A stretch of DNA of 61,295 bases from Conoideocrella luteorostrata (lineage: Eukaryota > Ascomycota > Sordariomycetes > Hypocreales > Clavicipitaceae), in assembly GCA_032433595.1 (NCBI GenBank), contig JASWJB010000268.1, positions 1 to 61,295 of the forward strand, given 5' to 3'. Positions within the stretch are counted from its first letter, which is position 1. The number at the start of each line of letters is the position of its first letter. Positions 33,978-44,879 of the stretch are shown here, piece by piece. The notes beneath the pieces are model-generated. The model saw only the letters and a list, made by a program, of their open reading frames with translations, was not told the origin of the DNA and made no database searches. A program made the position numbers and the translations under genes.

Positions 33978-35311
33978 TTTTGTGTTGGGCTGACTGGCTG
34001 GGGCGTCTTCAGAAGCTCCTTATGACTCTCGTGATGAATTATTTTGCGAGAACTGGATGCTTGATGTGGAAATTGGCGGCCGAAACGAGCGTGAGCAGGA
34101 GGTTTTCCTGGTCATTTTGGATTAGCAAAACCATGCATGAAATACCAGCTATTATCAGAGCTAGATTTTAATCCAAAACAACATGAAATGTGGCTTGTGA
34201 GTTCTCCCTTGTGCGAACCGCTGCTGTATGTAGAACCATGCAAAAACGACAGCAACGTATGACTGAATCCTTTTTAGATGTCAGGGGAGTCGGGCCAAAG
34301 ATACCGAAGAACCGCATGGGCATGTAAGATGTCACATCATTGGACTTCCTATATGCGCCAGTCCAACCGGCCAAGGCTGTGCATCGGAGCCAGGGTGGGG
34401 TAATAGATTTCGTGCGTATTGATCTAGAAAACCTGTCCAACCAAAGCCCATATGTGGTTCCGGTCAGCAGATGTGGCTGATAACGAGGAACTAGATCTCG
34501 GAGTACGGAGTAGCGATGAAGCTTTCCCTTTTGGGTTTGGGTCGCCCAAACACGGCTAACAAAGGGATTGGCCAATTTATGAGACGGGCAAACTGTCGGG
34601 TCTCCTAGAATTCCGAGACGCTCCAAGCATGTATCTGTGGCGCCGCTAGGCCAATAGGATAGCGATTAATGGGTACTTTGTGTACCGACTAGCTTCCATA
34701 ATACAATTGCCCATATCTCTGTAACCTACAGATTGCTACAGCGCACTAAAAGTCGCCGGCCAAAACGTCCAAAGTGGGCCTGGGATACGGCGTTTGAGAT
34801 GCGGCCCGCAACGGGATGGAACTTAATTTCAGAGGTGGTCGAAATACTCCGTAGCTGGTACCTGTCCAAGTTGCACAAACCCGCACTGCTGCTCGACTGA
34901 GGAGTGCAAGCCGCTGGCCAATCGTAAAATCCAATTTAGCTTTGCCTCGGGAGGATCTACTCCGTACGGAGTACATGCCTGAGTCTTGGTTGAAACACCG
35001 CAGAGCATTGCCTACCCGACGCTACACCCGCACTAATTTGAGAGGCTGCGGCAGGCCAATAGATTGGATCCGGGAGCCTCATTCAGTTCGGTTGCCTGTT
35101 TCTGACTTTTGATCCGATAGCCCGGGGTTGGTGGCGTAGAAGATAGGTAGAAGATGGGAGGCACGTGCCTCACAGCTTAATCGAGGCATCGGACTAGGCC
35201 TACCCCACGCACTCTGCCTCTGCCCTGGATGTGTCGATTAATTTGTCGACACCTTCCTTGGGAGGGTACGGAGTAGTGCGCCTCGACTTGCCATGAGCAT
35301 GCCCCGTCCAA

Positions 35312-35387
35312 TTGACTGCGGAGGGGCCTCAGCAGGTCACGAATAACGATGTAGCCCAATCGGGACTAGCAGACTATAGGGTGCTTC
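35312..35387 (+). mobile_element. Partial copy of the MITE-like element found at 48.4 kb
   Basis: TTGACTGCGGAGGGGCCTCA begins a 76-bp stretch that matches the reverse complement of 48567-48651 at roughly 80 percent. It includes AGGTCACGAATAACGATGTA, the CCAATCGGGACT block and the final AGGGTGCTTC. Only one inverted arm is present here, so this is a truncated copy. Confidence 0.6.
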
Positions 35388-35636
35388 AAATTATGCGCGA
35401 ATTTCAATAATACAAGCTGCAGATATATGTTATTTACCCTGCACCTTACTTGCGAACTTCCCGGACCCGAGGCTCTGAGCCTGCACGGAGCTGAAAGTGG
35501 AGCCCGCGACTTGACTGAGCCGCCCCAGCCCAGGGGATTGATTCGCCCAGCCGAGCTCGTTTAGGCTGACGATGAATCAGCCTACGTCCGGTCTGTGCCC
35601 GACAGGGTTGAGCCACCGACAGTCATGCCAAGGCGC

Positions 35637-35701
35637 TGACAAATTAATCGAGACAACATGACCGCTCTGTCACCACCCACAATGTCTCGATTAATCTGTC
35701 A
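35637..35701. mobile_element. Miniature hairpin element (TTAATCGAGACA family), copy 1
   Basis: Left arm TGACAAATTAATCGAGACA (35637-35655) and right arm TGTCTCGATTAATCTGTCA (35683-35701) are inverted repeats matching at 18 of 19 positions around a 27-nt loop. The flanks extend the symmetry with GCGC/GGCGC. The same arms occur at 58064-58143 with a different loop. Confidence 0.75.
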
Positions 35702-36254
35702 GGCGCATGCATGTCACAGAATCCTTGGATTCGACGAGACTAGCTGAGGATTGAGTGCCGAGTACTCCGTACAGCGTGCCAGTAGGTCCTTTCAAAGCCT
35801 TCGTGCCGCCTAGCGTCGCACCGTCCAGCTCCTTTGCCAAACAATGCTGTGAACACATGTCAATGTCAGTTGGTTCATGGGTCCTATCTGGCGAAGCGCC
35901 CGCGAGGTACTCCGTACTAGCATCAGCCCTTTGCCGACTAATGAGCACGACAGTTGAGAGCCCCACGATGCAGTCCATCCCCGCAGACGGGGCGGGGCTA
36001 ATTTACAAGGTACTACGGAGTACTTTATCGAGGTGCTCCCGTTGTGCTCCCGTTGAAAACCACCTCCTTTCGCTACTCTCGTTTTCATTTGCTTTTACTT
36101 GCTTTTACTTGCTTTTTGTTGTTGTTTTGTCTTTTATTCCTCTCTTTATTTTATTTTTCCTCCCGGCCCGGACGGCGGCTCTATAAACGGTGCATACCGG
36201 ACGTCAGACGACGGTCCTCCTCCCACTCAGCCCGTCACGCACAACGACCACGCT

Positions 36255-36284
36255 CACGCCCACGCCCACGCCCACGCCCACGCC
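36255..36284 (+). repeat. CACGCC hexanucleotide repeat in the 5' leader of the WSC-like gene
   Basis: About five CACGCC units lie 15 bp before the start codon at 36299. They lie in the leader, not the protein. Confidence 0.85.
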
Positions 36285-36298
36285 AACCCACGCATCTA

Positions 36299-37278
36299 AT
36301 GCACGCCCCATCCATCCTGTACCTCGCCGTCGCGGCGGCCGTGTCCGTCTCGGCCACCGAATGCAATTTCTCAGGCGGCTTCGCCCTCCGCCAGCCCGGC
36401 TCCTGCAGCAGCGACAGCAACGCGCCGGTGCTCTGCCCCGGCGGCTCGTCCTACAGGTGCTGCCCCCGCGGGACCTTTTGCAAGACAAGAGACGGCAACG
36501 CGTACTGCTGCCCGACCGACGATGACTGCTACCAGGATTTGAACAACGTTCCGAGGGTCAGTTCCGCTCCGCTCCCCTTGAACACGATCAGGAGGGGATG
36601 CTAGATCAGTGTACGGAGTACACACGGCCGCTGTGGTCGTTTTACACATTCATTCTGTAGAAAATGAACAGTCCCGGCTGAGTAAGCTAAGCTAACCCTA
36701 CCTTGCAACTGCAGTGTGCGAAGCCCGACTGGTCGCTCTGGGCCATTACCGGCTTCCAATTCTCAGACGCGTGGTGCTGCAACACGGCCTCCTACGGCGT
36801 GTTCATCTCCGCGTACCCTGGGAATGGGGGCGGCGTGGAGTGCTCGCCCTTTGGCACCGTGCTGGGAACACACGCAGCCACAGCCTCGCCGATCACGAAC
36901 CTCGCCTCGTCGTGCACGACATCCTCCGCCCAAGTGACGTCCTCGTCCGAGTCGAGGGCCTCGCAGACAAGTCCGTCCAGGGCCGCGCAGACCAGCTCAA
37001 GTAGCTCGTCCGGCACCGACGTGTCGTCGTCGTCGTCGTCATCCCTCGGTGCGGGAGCCATTGCCGGCATCGTGGTGGGCTGCGTGGCAGGCGCTGTGCT
37101 CCTCCTCGTCGGGACGTGGTGGGTTCTGCGCCACCGCGCGGCGAATAAACACGGGGGCTCAACGGCTGGCAAGGGCGCAGCGGATCAGCAGGCGTATGAG
37201 CCGGTCCATATGGCGGCTTCGGTGCCAATTTCGGAGATGGGAGAATCTAATGCCAGGAGGTATGAATTGCCGACTTAG
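36299..37278 (+). CDS. WSC-like single-pass cell-surface sensor (Cys-rich ectodomain, Ser/Thr stalk)
   Basis: Two exons (36299-36556 and 36715-37278) joined by a 158-nt intron with GTCAGT donor, GCTAAC branch site and GCAG acceptor; 273 aa. Residues 1-19 form a signal peptide. The ectodomain to about residue 150 has many cysteines in C-x-C/CC pairs (YRCCPRGTFC, AYCCPTDDDC, DAWCCN). A Ser/Thr-rich stalk (about 150-196) follows, then one membrane span at about 197-224 (AIAGIVVGCVAGAVLLLVG). A basic-start cytosolic tail of about 50 residues completes it. This is the layout of WSC/Mid2-type wall-stress sensors, though the Cys pattern is not a canonical WSC domain; similar proteins are common, unnamed, in Sordariomycetes. 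The intron contains a GTACGGAGTAC copy at 36610. Exon 2's frame is fixed by phase 0 at the junction (VPR-CAKP). Topology is firm; signalling role is inferred. Confidence 0.82.
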
Positions 37279-38308
37279 TGCTGTGGTGAAGACTGTTTAA
37301 GTATTGCGGTGCGGAGTAGCGCATCACGAAAGGGGCCACCAGCATTATACGGGGTAGTCGTCGAATTATACTATACTTTGGGCCTATTTATCTATTTACG
37401 GTCTGTTCTGGTCCTGTCGACTCACTCCCCGGCCATTGCGCACGGTTGAACGGCCCACGTCGAGGAATTGCGGACATCTCATCACATCACGGCACGGCTG
37501 GTTCGAACGTCCCGTCGAAGCCGTGCACTGTCTTGCTCCGATTTCTGCTCTTGGTCATTTGGGCGAGGTAGCGCCGTCCCGTCCGCCGAGCGAGCGCATA
37601 GAGGAGGCGCGGGCGCAAAGACGTACGATGGGTTAACAACTCGATGTTCATGCAGTGTTCCCTCGAATACAAAGTATGGACAGTCCAAGTCGACCCCCTT
37701 ATCTAGCTGCGCGCATGCTTGCCCGTCATGCGGCACGATTGCGTAGCATAGCATCACAGTTGATCCTGCGTGTTTACTCCCCCAAAGAAAAGCGGCTCCA
37801 ACCGATGGTCCTGCCATGCCATACTGGCTGTTTGCCTTGCATCATCCTACGCGTCTGCTTCTATTCCTTTGTTCCTGCTGGATGCCCGCAGAGTAATGCG
37901 GTGCTAGTGAATGCTGTTGATCTACGGTGGACAATTGGTCCACCTGAGAGTGTATGTGCGTGGCGCTGAGAAGCTGTCGAAAACAGGACAAGGCGTCAGT
38001 CGATAATTCCGACGTTCCAAACAGCCCCTTCTGCAATCTGGGCACTCCGTACTTCTCTGATCAATACTATGGTCTTCAGCATGGCCCTCTACGCCATCGG
38101 GATAGGGTAGCGAGAATGAATGTATTCACACCTAAATGTATATATGACATGCATTGTAGCGGTCTCCCATTTCCGCAGCTGCACACTATGCTCGCTCGAC
38201 AGCTTCAAAAACGAAAACAAAACAAAAAAAGGAAGGTCTCCGCTGAAGCCTCCCCATGCTGCCTACACCATGAAATAAACGCATTAGATAGATAGACGCA
38301 CTACCATA
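37279..38308. other. Intergenic region, convergent 3' ends
   Basis: About 1 kb between the WSC-like gene and the Zn2Cys6 gene. Overlapping short frames only; a TAGATAGATAG run lies at 38286-38296. No gene recognised. Confidence 0.6.
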
Positions 38309-40002
38309 TTAGACTACCATTGGAATCCTCCGTGGAGCGTCGTGCTTCATAATTTCGTCCACGCAACGGATCAGCAGGATTGGTATATTGTCTTCGTCTA
38401 CCTGCAAGTCGAAATCCACAACCCGATGAGAATCACACACAAACTTTTGGGGTATACACTCGCAGTCGCGCTCCGCACGCGACCAGACCTTTTCTTCCAT
38501 CTGTATGACCATCTCCGCGCCTCTAATCAACAGGCTTCCTAACGAAGGCTTGCCGCCCCTCGGTTGGGCGTGCTTGTCGAGCAGAGCAATCGTCCGTCTG
38601 CGTAGAGTAGGCTGGCCGCATATCTTCACGAACTGCTGCAGCGACGTCGTCATGGCCATGGTGGGGGCGGACGAGAGAAACTTCACTTCGGTGGGGCCCA
38701 TGTCCTGTGTTTCGAGATCCGGTCCCGATTCGATGAGAGAGAGCAGCTCTTCGAATTGAGCTTCAAACGCGCGCCAGCCCTTCTCCAACCCGTTGACATC
38801 CGGGTCGAGAAGCACGTTGATGAGCCCTTTTCGGATGTCGACAATTGCCTTCGTTTCCGTTGCCAGGTTCACCGAGGAGCCGATACTGGACTCCTTTGTC
38901 TTCCACTTGGCGAAAGATTCTTGGAGCGACTTGCGGCGTCGGGTAATTTTCAGCCGCGTTGGCGCGTCGAGAGTATGGAAGGTACATCTGAACATATCCT
39001 GTAACCCGTTCCACATAACTTCGAGCTCGAGATACACTTCATACTCTGACGAGAAGGGCCGACTCTGAAGTGAATGGAGAGCGTTCTCCCAATGCCAAGA
39101 CGCCAGCACAGCCGGCGAGCTAGCTTTGATCAGAGCATCCGTTTGAACGTAGCACATTAATATGCGGCTCACGGGAAGAACACCATTGACTCCCCCAGGT
39201 CTACAGGCATGTTTCCAGAATTCCCACTCTCGAATCAACTGCACACCACTCCGCACGTGAGAACGACAGACATCCATGTCTCCGCGATGAACAGCACATC
39301 CCAAGAGTAACAGGTTCGTCGCCAAGATGCTGCTCATATCGATAACGTCCAGGGTCTTCTTGCGCGTCGTGTTGAGAACATGTTCAATAGCCAGCGAGTG
39401 CTGTTTCAAGGCGAACACGTTGAATCTTTCAAGGCTAGTTGAATCGGTATTTGGAGCCCTTCTCAATCTGCCCGTCTGGTCCACCGCCGCCACCGCATTG
39501 CACGCATGCCAGAGAGACGGATGCAGCTTCGCGGCCTGCGGAAAATTTATCGCCCATAGTGTTCGGTTGATATCCCCCGCCGCGCCTGCGGTGGCTTCGG
39601 TGTGGTAATAGTGAAAGTTGCGCAGTTCTTCCCTCGGAGCAGTCCTCCCTGCCGGCGACACAGCGACACAGGGTTGACCGCACGGCCAGTCTTGACGGTC
39701 ATCATCGGGAGAACTTGGGTTTGATGGTTTCATTTCCGCCTCTGGTAGATCTATGTATCCCCGGCAGGGGCGCTTGGCAATAATACATCGTTTGCACGAA
39801 GGTTTTTCCTCACCACATTTAACCCGGCGAGCTCTGTTGCGCATGGGTGTTAGTAGACGGGCCGTGTACTCCCAGAGAATCAATTCGCAACAACGAACCT
39901 GCACGTCAAGCATCCAGTCTTGGACTTTGGTGCAAATACCCTCTTCCGCGGCTGTTTCTCAGCCCGGTTCTTGCTCCGGTCGACCAAACTTACAGCGCAC
40001 AT
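38309..40002 (-). CDS. Zn(II)2Cys6 transcription factor with DUF3468-type C-terminal region
   Basis: Two exons (40002-39899 and 39833-38309) joined by a 65-nt intron (GTTCGT donor, CTACTAAC branch site, ACAG acceptor) give 542 aa. Splicing is required to complete the zinc cluster: C31-x2-C34-x6-C41-x6-C48-x2-C51-x6-C58, with the intron falling right after Cys34 as in many members of this class. Basic residues before the cluster and RARRVKC inside it fit DNA binding. The rest is a helical regulatory region with the layout of the fungal-specific DUF3468-type factors, close in size to SPT-like or aflatoxin-adjacent regulators of unknown target. The frame in exon 2 remains open upstream into the intron, so an unspliced reading would give a false N-terminus. 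The start at 40002 is the only ATG in the spliced frame. Possible targets include the neighbouring secreted-protein genes, but nothing shows it. Confidence 0.88.
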
Positions 40003-41804
40003 GAGGCCGTTCGTGCGTTCAAGCCGTGTACTATCAGTTCGTTCATTTCAATAGTGTACTTTGCAGGCTGGGCGTCGGTGGCGGCAGCTTGACACTGGAT
40101 GTGAGCGCGAACATGCGCGTGTACGGGGTATCCGGATGGTGTTTCGTCCAAAGAGGCGGTGCGGTGCGGCTGAGGAAGTCGGAGTGCGGGGTTGCTGTAC
40201 ATACATATGCAGCGTCGAGCCGTATTTAGCTTTACCTCTGCGGAGTACGGAGTACCGACAAGGCATCGAGGCCCCCCCCCCCCCATCGGCTGTAAACATG
40301 GAAGGAAGGTACCGTCAGTGCAGCGAATCCTTTGGGCGTAAAACTGCTATCATGCTGTTGCATTACCACCCCTTGGCACTCCGTACTGTGTAAGCCCTGC
40401 TCGCCTGTAAGCCCTGTCGGCCTCTTCTGGCTCAGTCTCGGGTTAGGGGGCCCCCGGAGTGGAGCCCTGCCCACATCACAGTTTGGTGCAGCTGTGCTGG
40501 CCACGTCGCGTTCTGGTCCGCGCGCCGTCAATCGCCTGCTCAGGGCAGGATGCTGGCCCAAAACGCCCGTTGTTCACTCCTTCGTACTCCAACCTACCCG
40601 GAGCGACGAAAAGTGCTTTTTGCACGACACAAATATGACACAGCGAATCCCATCCCTATCATTTCTGCGAAGCGTCCTTGGCCGCTGTTACGCCACCTGC
40701 CGTACCCGATAATCCCGACCACGCTAGTAAGCTTTCGGCGGACGCCACGCCTGAACTCCGCCGTAAACGTCGGCCTATCTACCGGCCAGGCGACGAGTGT
40801 CAATTAATCGCCATTATTCCCGGACTTGAACTCGAGCTGCCGAACATTCGGGGTCGTGCCTGTGCTGACTGACCTCTTTGATATCTGCCTGACTGCTGCA
40901 TGGTGCGTATGTTTCGTAACAGCCACGCTGTTCAGCCACCTGCAAGTGCGTTTTCAGATGGTGTACGTTTCTGCGTCGATCTGCAGCGACCTGACTCGCG
41001 CTACCTCGTGGTTTGATTTGCAAATCAGACCCTGGGGACCATCCTGGTGAGCGAATGCCTGCAAATGACGGGATGGCACTCACACTTACCAGGATAGACA
41101 AGACCCAAACTTCGCTTGCCTGACGGTTGTTTTACATGATGCGATATTGCATCCCCAACAATAATATCCTGTCAAGTCGGCGAGAATGAGTCTGTGACCT
41201 CCTTCACTTCTATCCTGTAGTGCAGCGACCTAGCTGCCCAAGCTGCCGTACCTTCATTTTGCGGAGGAAGTGCGTCGGTCGGCACCAGAGATCGTGCGAG
41301 GGTCCGTTTGCCGGGCGCCCCAGCCCTTGACAAGTGCTCGGACCCTTTCAAGTGGCTTCGTCCGTTCTGCTGTTCATCCGTTCATCCGTTCATCGAGGCG
41401 CGAATGGGCGCGCAGTGCCAGCGCGGTCATCGAAGGTGCCACTTCCAACTGCCGACGCAGGTCGAGTAAATCACGCACGTGAACGGTGGAAGGTGGTACT
41501 GCTCAATCTACCAGCGCGATGTGGCCAGTACTCCGTAGTGTCCCATGCTTTGCCCCGCCCCTATGGTGTGCACGTGCATGCAAAGGAGGGCGCGTCCATT
41601 GGCCGTAAGTACGGAGATGGAGCACTCCGCGGCGAACTATGCCTTCACTGCAGCTTGAGTCTACACTGTACTACGGAGGAGTATGATGAGCATTCTGCTC
41701 CCAATTGGCGCCCTCAGTACCGACCTCTGACGCAACCGCACAATATAAAACATCGAAAACAGGCCATCGCCACGCAACTAACCCTTCTTAATCATGTGTC
41801 ACTT
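40003..41804. other. Gene-poor interval
   Basis: No supportable gene. It includes a GGAGTACGGAGTACC motif at about 40240, a 13-nt poly-C run at 40272-40284, CACTCCGTACTG at about 40378, a CATCCGTT microsatellite near 41373-41395 and a TACTCCGTAG motif at about 41528. Confidence 0.55.
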
Positions 41805-42738
41805 ATGGCTAAGCTGCGAGAGCGTAAGCGAAAGCGCCGCAACGAGCCATCCCGGAGCGGCTCAGCAGTCAAAAGAGTGAAGCCTTCCAACAATCCTGCT
41901 CAAGACAGCCCTCCGGCGAAGGGGATCAAGTGCACCGCGTTTCTGCGCAACAACTCCGACTTTCCAACAGCTTTTCGGGATAATTTATGAAAGGCTTGGC
42001 TTACGTCTCGTCCCCTTTCGCTATCACGTGTTTCGCCTTTTGATTTCTGAAGGCAAGGCGATGAGCGATGTAATTCCGATAATACGCGGTCGCCTCGACA
42101 TCCCGAACGAAGGCAGTCTACCTTTCATCAACCTTGCCTCAAGAACCTGCGGGGCACGGTTGACGCGGTATCTGGCTATTATGGTAGATCTCCACACAAA
42201 ACAAAACATTGCGACGAGATCCGAGCAAGATGATCAATCCAACAAGCCATGGGCATGCGCCGATTGCACCCAACTTCTTCATCAAGGCCAAAGCTCCACA
42301 TGGCGGCGCTGATGTGGCGAAAAGGCGGGCGGACCGAGCCGTTGAAGCTCAAGCAATGTATTCCGTGCGGCTTGCAGAACTACGTTGAGGAAAACCTGTC
42401 TACGACGGCAATGCTTATAGCTACAGCTTGACCTACCATGCGCGCAGTGGCAGGCTTAAGCTCTGTGCTCACCATCCTACAATCACACCAGGTGGGCAAC
42501 CCGAGTATCACACCGCAAATTGATGGTTGGCATACGACGGGCGACGTCGACGGCTTCCAACATGGAGCCACTGCCGTCAGCAACGCCAAACATCTGGCAC
42601 AACGACAACGCAATGGCTTCATTGAAGGGTGCGACCGCTTCAGCATTTCAATTTGAGACTGCGGCTTATGAGACTGTGGAAGCCGAGGATCCAGCTTATG
42701 ATGCTGAAAAAGCTAACTACGTCATCTGCAGAGCTTAG
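41805..42738 (+). pseudogene. Decayed DUF7924-like gene (kinase/restriction-like hypocrealean family)
   Basis: Starting at ATG 41805 with a basic N-terminus (MAKLRERKRKRRNEPSRSGS), a single protein can be followed through at least three frame changes. Successive blocks are VIPIIRGRLDIPNEG, LPFINLAS, VSGYYG, IAPNFFIKAKAPHGGADVAKR, PVYDGNAYSYSLTYH, GGQPEYHTA, QIDGWHTTGDVDGFQHGA and finally a tail to the TAG at 42736-42738. In-frame stops also occur, for example after YSVRLAELR. The order NLAS, YYG-x-P, IAPNFFLEAKG, YDGNAYT, GGRPEYHMTQ is what I remember for a large expanded family in Metarhizium-like genomes, annotated in part as DUF7924; its role is unknown. The number of breaks excludes a functional product. 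Confidence 0.72.
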
Positions 42739-43374
42739 CAAGATGTGCATGATGTACGTGGGTGAGGGTAGAACAAGACTTCACCGCAGCGACGCTGCGT
42801 AAAGGAAGACGCCATGAAGCCATGCGCTACTGCTATTGTGTTCACAAATTTCGCTCCTTCTGCTGCAGCTCCTTCAACATTAAATACAAGCCCTGAATCA
42901 GGGCTGGTGTGTCCGCAGGGTCGTCCCGGAACCGCAATGTCCGAGTCCGCTCGCTACAATTGCCAATACGGCACGCCCACGGTCTGCGATGACGCAGACC
43001 AACCTCTCGCTCAAGATGCAATCAATAACTTGTCGACGCTGGATGGTGTGACTATGAATATCCACCAAATTGGCGGATAGTTCAATATCCGGCAAGCACC
43101 AGTTTCTCGGTCATACCATCAGTTCAGCTCAATCTTGCTCTTAGACAGAAATATCGAGTCATTATTATTTGTTTCGAAATAAAAGAAAAACCCTCGGAAA
43201 TCGTCCACAGCAATTTTTGCCATAGCTGTCTGGCTCTGGGTTTCCTGTCATAATTCTCCCGAACGGTGCGTAGTGTATTCCTACCAGCAACATGAATAAA
43301 TAGAGCTTTGATCTTTTGCAGTCTTTACCTGACTCGTAGCGGTATCCAGATCATTGCACAGCAAGCCCGCCGAA
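42739..43374. other. Intergenic region
   Basis: A frame of 88 codons at 42814-43080 is open but shows no motif. The rest holds nothing I recognise. Confidence 0.5.
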
Positions 43375-44879
43375 CTATTCTTTACCGCTCGTTATCACAT
43401 GTCGCAGCGGCGGGATAAGGCGAGGGTTGTGATGATTTAGGTTCAGATGGTCCGGATGGCACTCTTCGTATTGCAACCTTCCGCGTCAGCTATGTGGCAT
43501 CTTGGACTGACATGCATGCATGCTTCGTACCTTTGTTGATTACTCTCTGAACCGAGCACTCGTGGCGCAATCCGTAACAACAGGAGTCGAATCGCGGGCA
43601 GTGAGGTGCAAATCAAGCCAACACAGATTTCGATTGTTGACCACCACATAACGTCCCACTGGTCCCAAGTTGGGTTTATTGTTTTCGCATATCGAGACAT
43701 GGACTTCAGGCGAAGAAAAGAGACAATAGTGACACTGCCCAAGTCAGAAATCTCGGACAGAAGTGGGCCGTTAGAGCAGAAGCGGCAAGCGACTCACATT
43801 GCGCCCGTTAAGAACATGATGCAGACTCCAACCTTCTTCTTCCAGTGAAGCTGTAGTTTTTGTACTTGGCTGAGAGGAATACCCAATAGGCAGAAGTCCG
43901 ATGCTATATTGACGGCCCCATGACTCCATCCGCCAGCATTGATATTAATGCAATGGCCCTGGGCTCTGTCACTGGCGTCATCCCAGGCGTATCTGTCCCA
44001 CTGGTAATTTATTGGTGTACATTGGAAGATCACACCAATTATAAAGCCCACGCTGAAGGCAATATGAAAAACCACTGTAAGCCAAAGAAGTCGTCGGATT
44101 ATTGTCCCGCGGAATATCTTTAAATAAAAAAAGCAAAGGCTGAGTTTTGTAAGTGCTATAAGCAAAAGGTATAGAATTTGTATAATGTAGAAATAGTGGC
44201 CAAAGGCAAGCAGCTTAGATTCTGGGAGCCCCCAAAGATCCTTACCGAGCCCGTTCGCGGTGAGTCCAACAACTTCAAGAATAATGCAGGTTAAACCCAA
44301 GGGCAGGGTAGTAAAGATGATCCAGTCGTCGGTTTCTAGGCTCCGCTTGCTGCTAATTAACTGTTTGAAGAAAAGACGTATTACCACGGTGCCGCCTGCA
44401 ATTAAACCAAGCGTAAGGCACATGGCGTTGAACGTGACGGCTTGATCTCTGACTGGAACTTGGCACGCCGTTTTGGTGACGTTGTTGCTGACTGTGATAA
44501 TGACTCGTTAATTTTCCTCATCTTCTGCTGCTGCTGCCGCCTCGTTTTTATAAGACCGTCAGGCTAGGCCAATTGAGACACGTACATAAGGCGTCGGGAA
44601 GAGCGCACATTTCCAGTAGGCAGTCTTCGGTACTGCCATAGCCTTCAACTTCACAGATACAGGTAATGTTGGATAGTTCGCAGTCTTTCGTAAGACATGA
44701 AACCTGCGTCGAAGAACCGTTAGTCATATGCTCCATTCATCTTCCGACCGGACAGTACTTACAGCGCATGGTGGCAACGTCGCTATCTCATTAAATGTCG
44801 TTGTATTGACCGTTGCGCTGGATGCAGTTTGCGGTACATCTCGATTGAACTTGAATACCGATACAACCTGGGCCTTCAT
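43375..44879 (-). CDS. CFEM-domain, PTH11-like G-protein-coupled receptor
   Basis: Five exons on the minus strand (44879-44763, 44703-44582, 44487-43798, 43734-43531, 43477-43375) with GT-AG introns of 59, 94, 63 and 53 nt; all phases agree and give 411 aa. The N-terminal part is a CFEM module: PPCAVSC, KDC, TCIC, then Cys67, Cys72 and Cys88, the last spaced 15 residues after Cys72 as in the CFEM consensus, with one extra Cys79. Seven hydrophobic segments follow, with DDWIIF after the first loop, a long second extracellular loop (QCTPINYQWDRYAW) and the NPTWDQWD-x-MWWSTIEICVG signature of fungal rhodopsin-type receptors. PTH11 is needed for surface recognition and appressorium formation in Magnaporthe. 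The chosen ATG gives no clear signal peptide; the frame is open upstream to 45005 without another ATG, so a further 5' exon is possible. Confidence 0.85.

Larger units (their letters stand above)
33978..36254. other. Gene-poor 2.3-kb interval with inverted-repeat elements and GTACGGAGTAC motifs
   Basis: No gene is supportable; frames at 34168-34626 and 35755-36186 have no motif. It carries at least seven GTACGGAGTAC-type motifs (near 34499, 34842, 34958, 35264, 35760, 35908, 36012). One is a perfect 16-bp palindrome TACTCCGTACGGAGTA at 34958-34973. The small elements at 35312 and 35637 are listed separately. A GTGTCGATTAATTTGTCGAC half-site lies at about 35229-35250. Confidence 0.55.

Noticed and set aside
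34168..34626. Minus frame of 152 codons
   Set aside because: Contains a GTACGGAGTAC-type motif, lacks any domain and has codon use like surrounding intergenic DNA.
38763..39683. Several 80-90-codon frames antisense to or overlapping the Zn2Cys6 gene
   Set aside because: Shadows of a GC-rich coding exon; the zinc-cluster protein fully explains the region.
39990..40561. Overlapping frames around the poly-C run
   Set aside because: Bounded by homopolymer and short repeats, no motif, on both strands.
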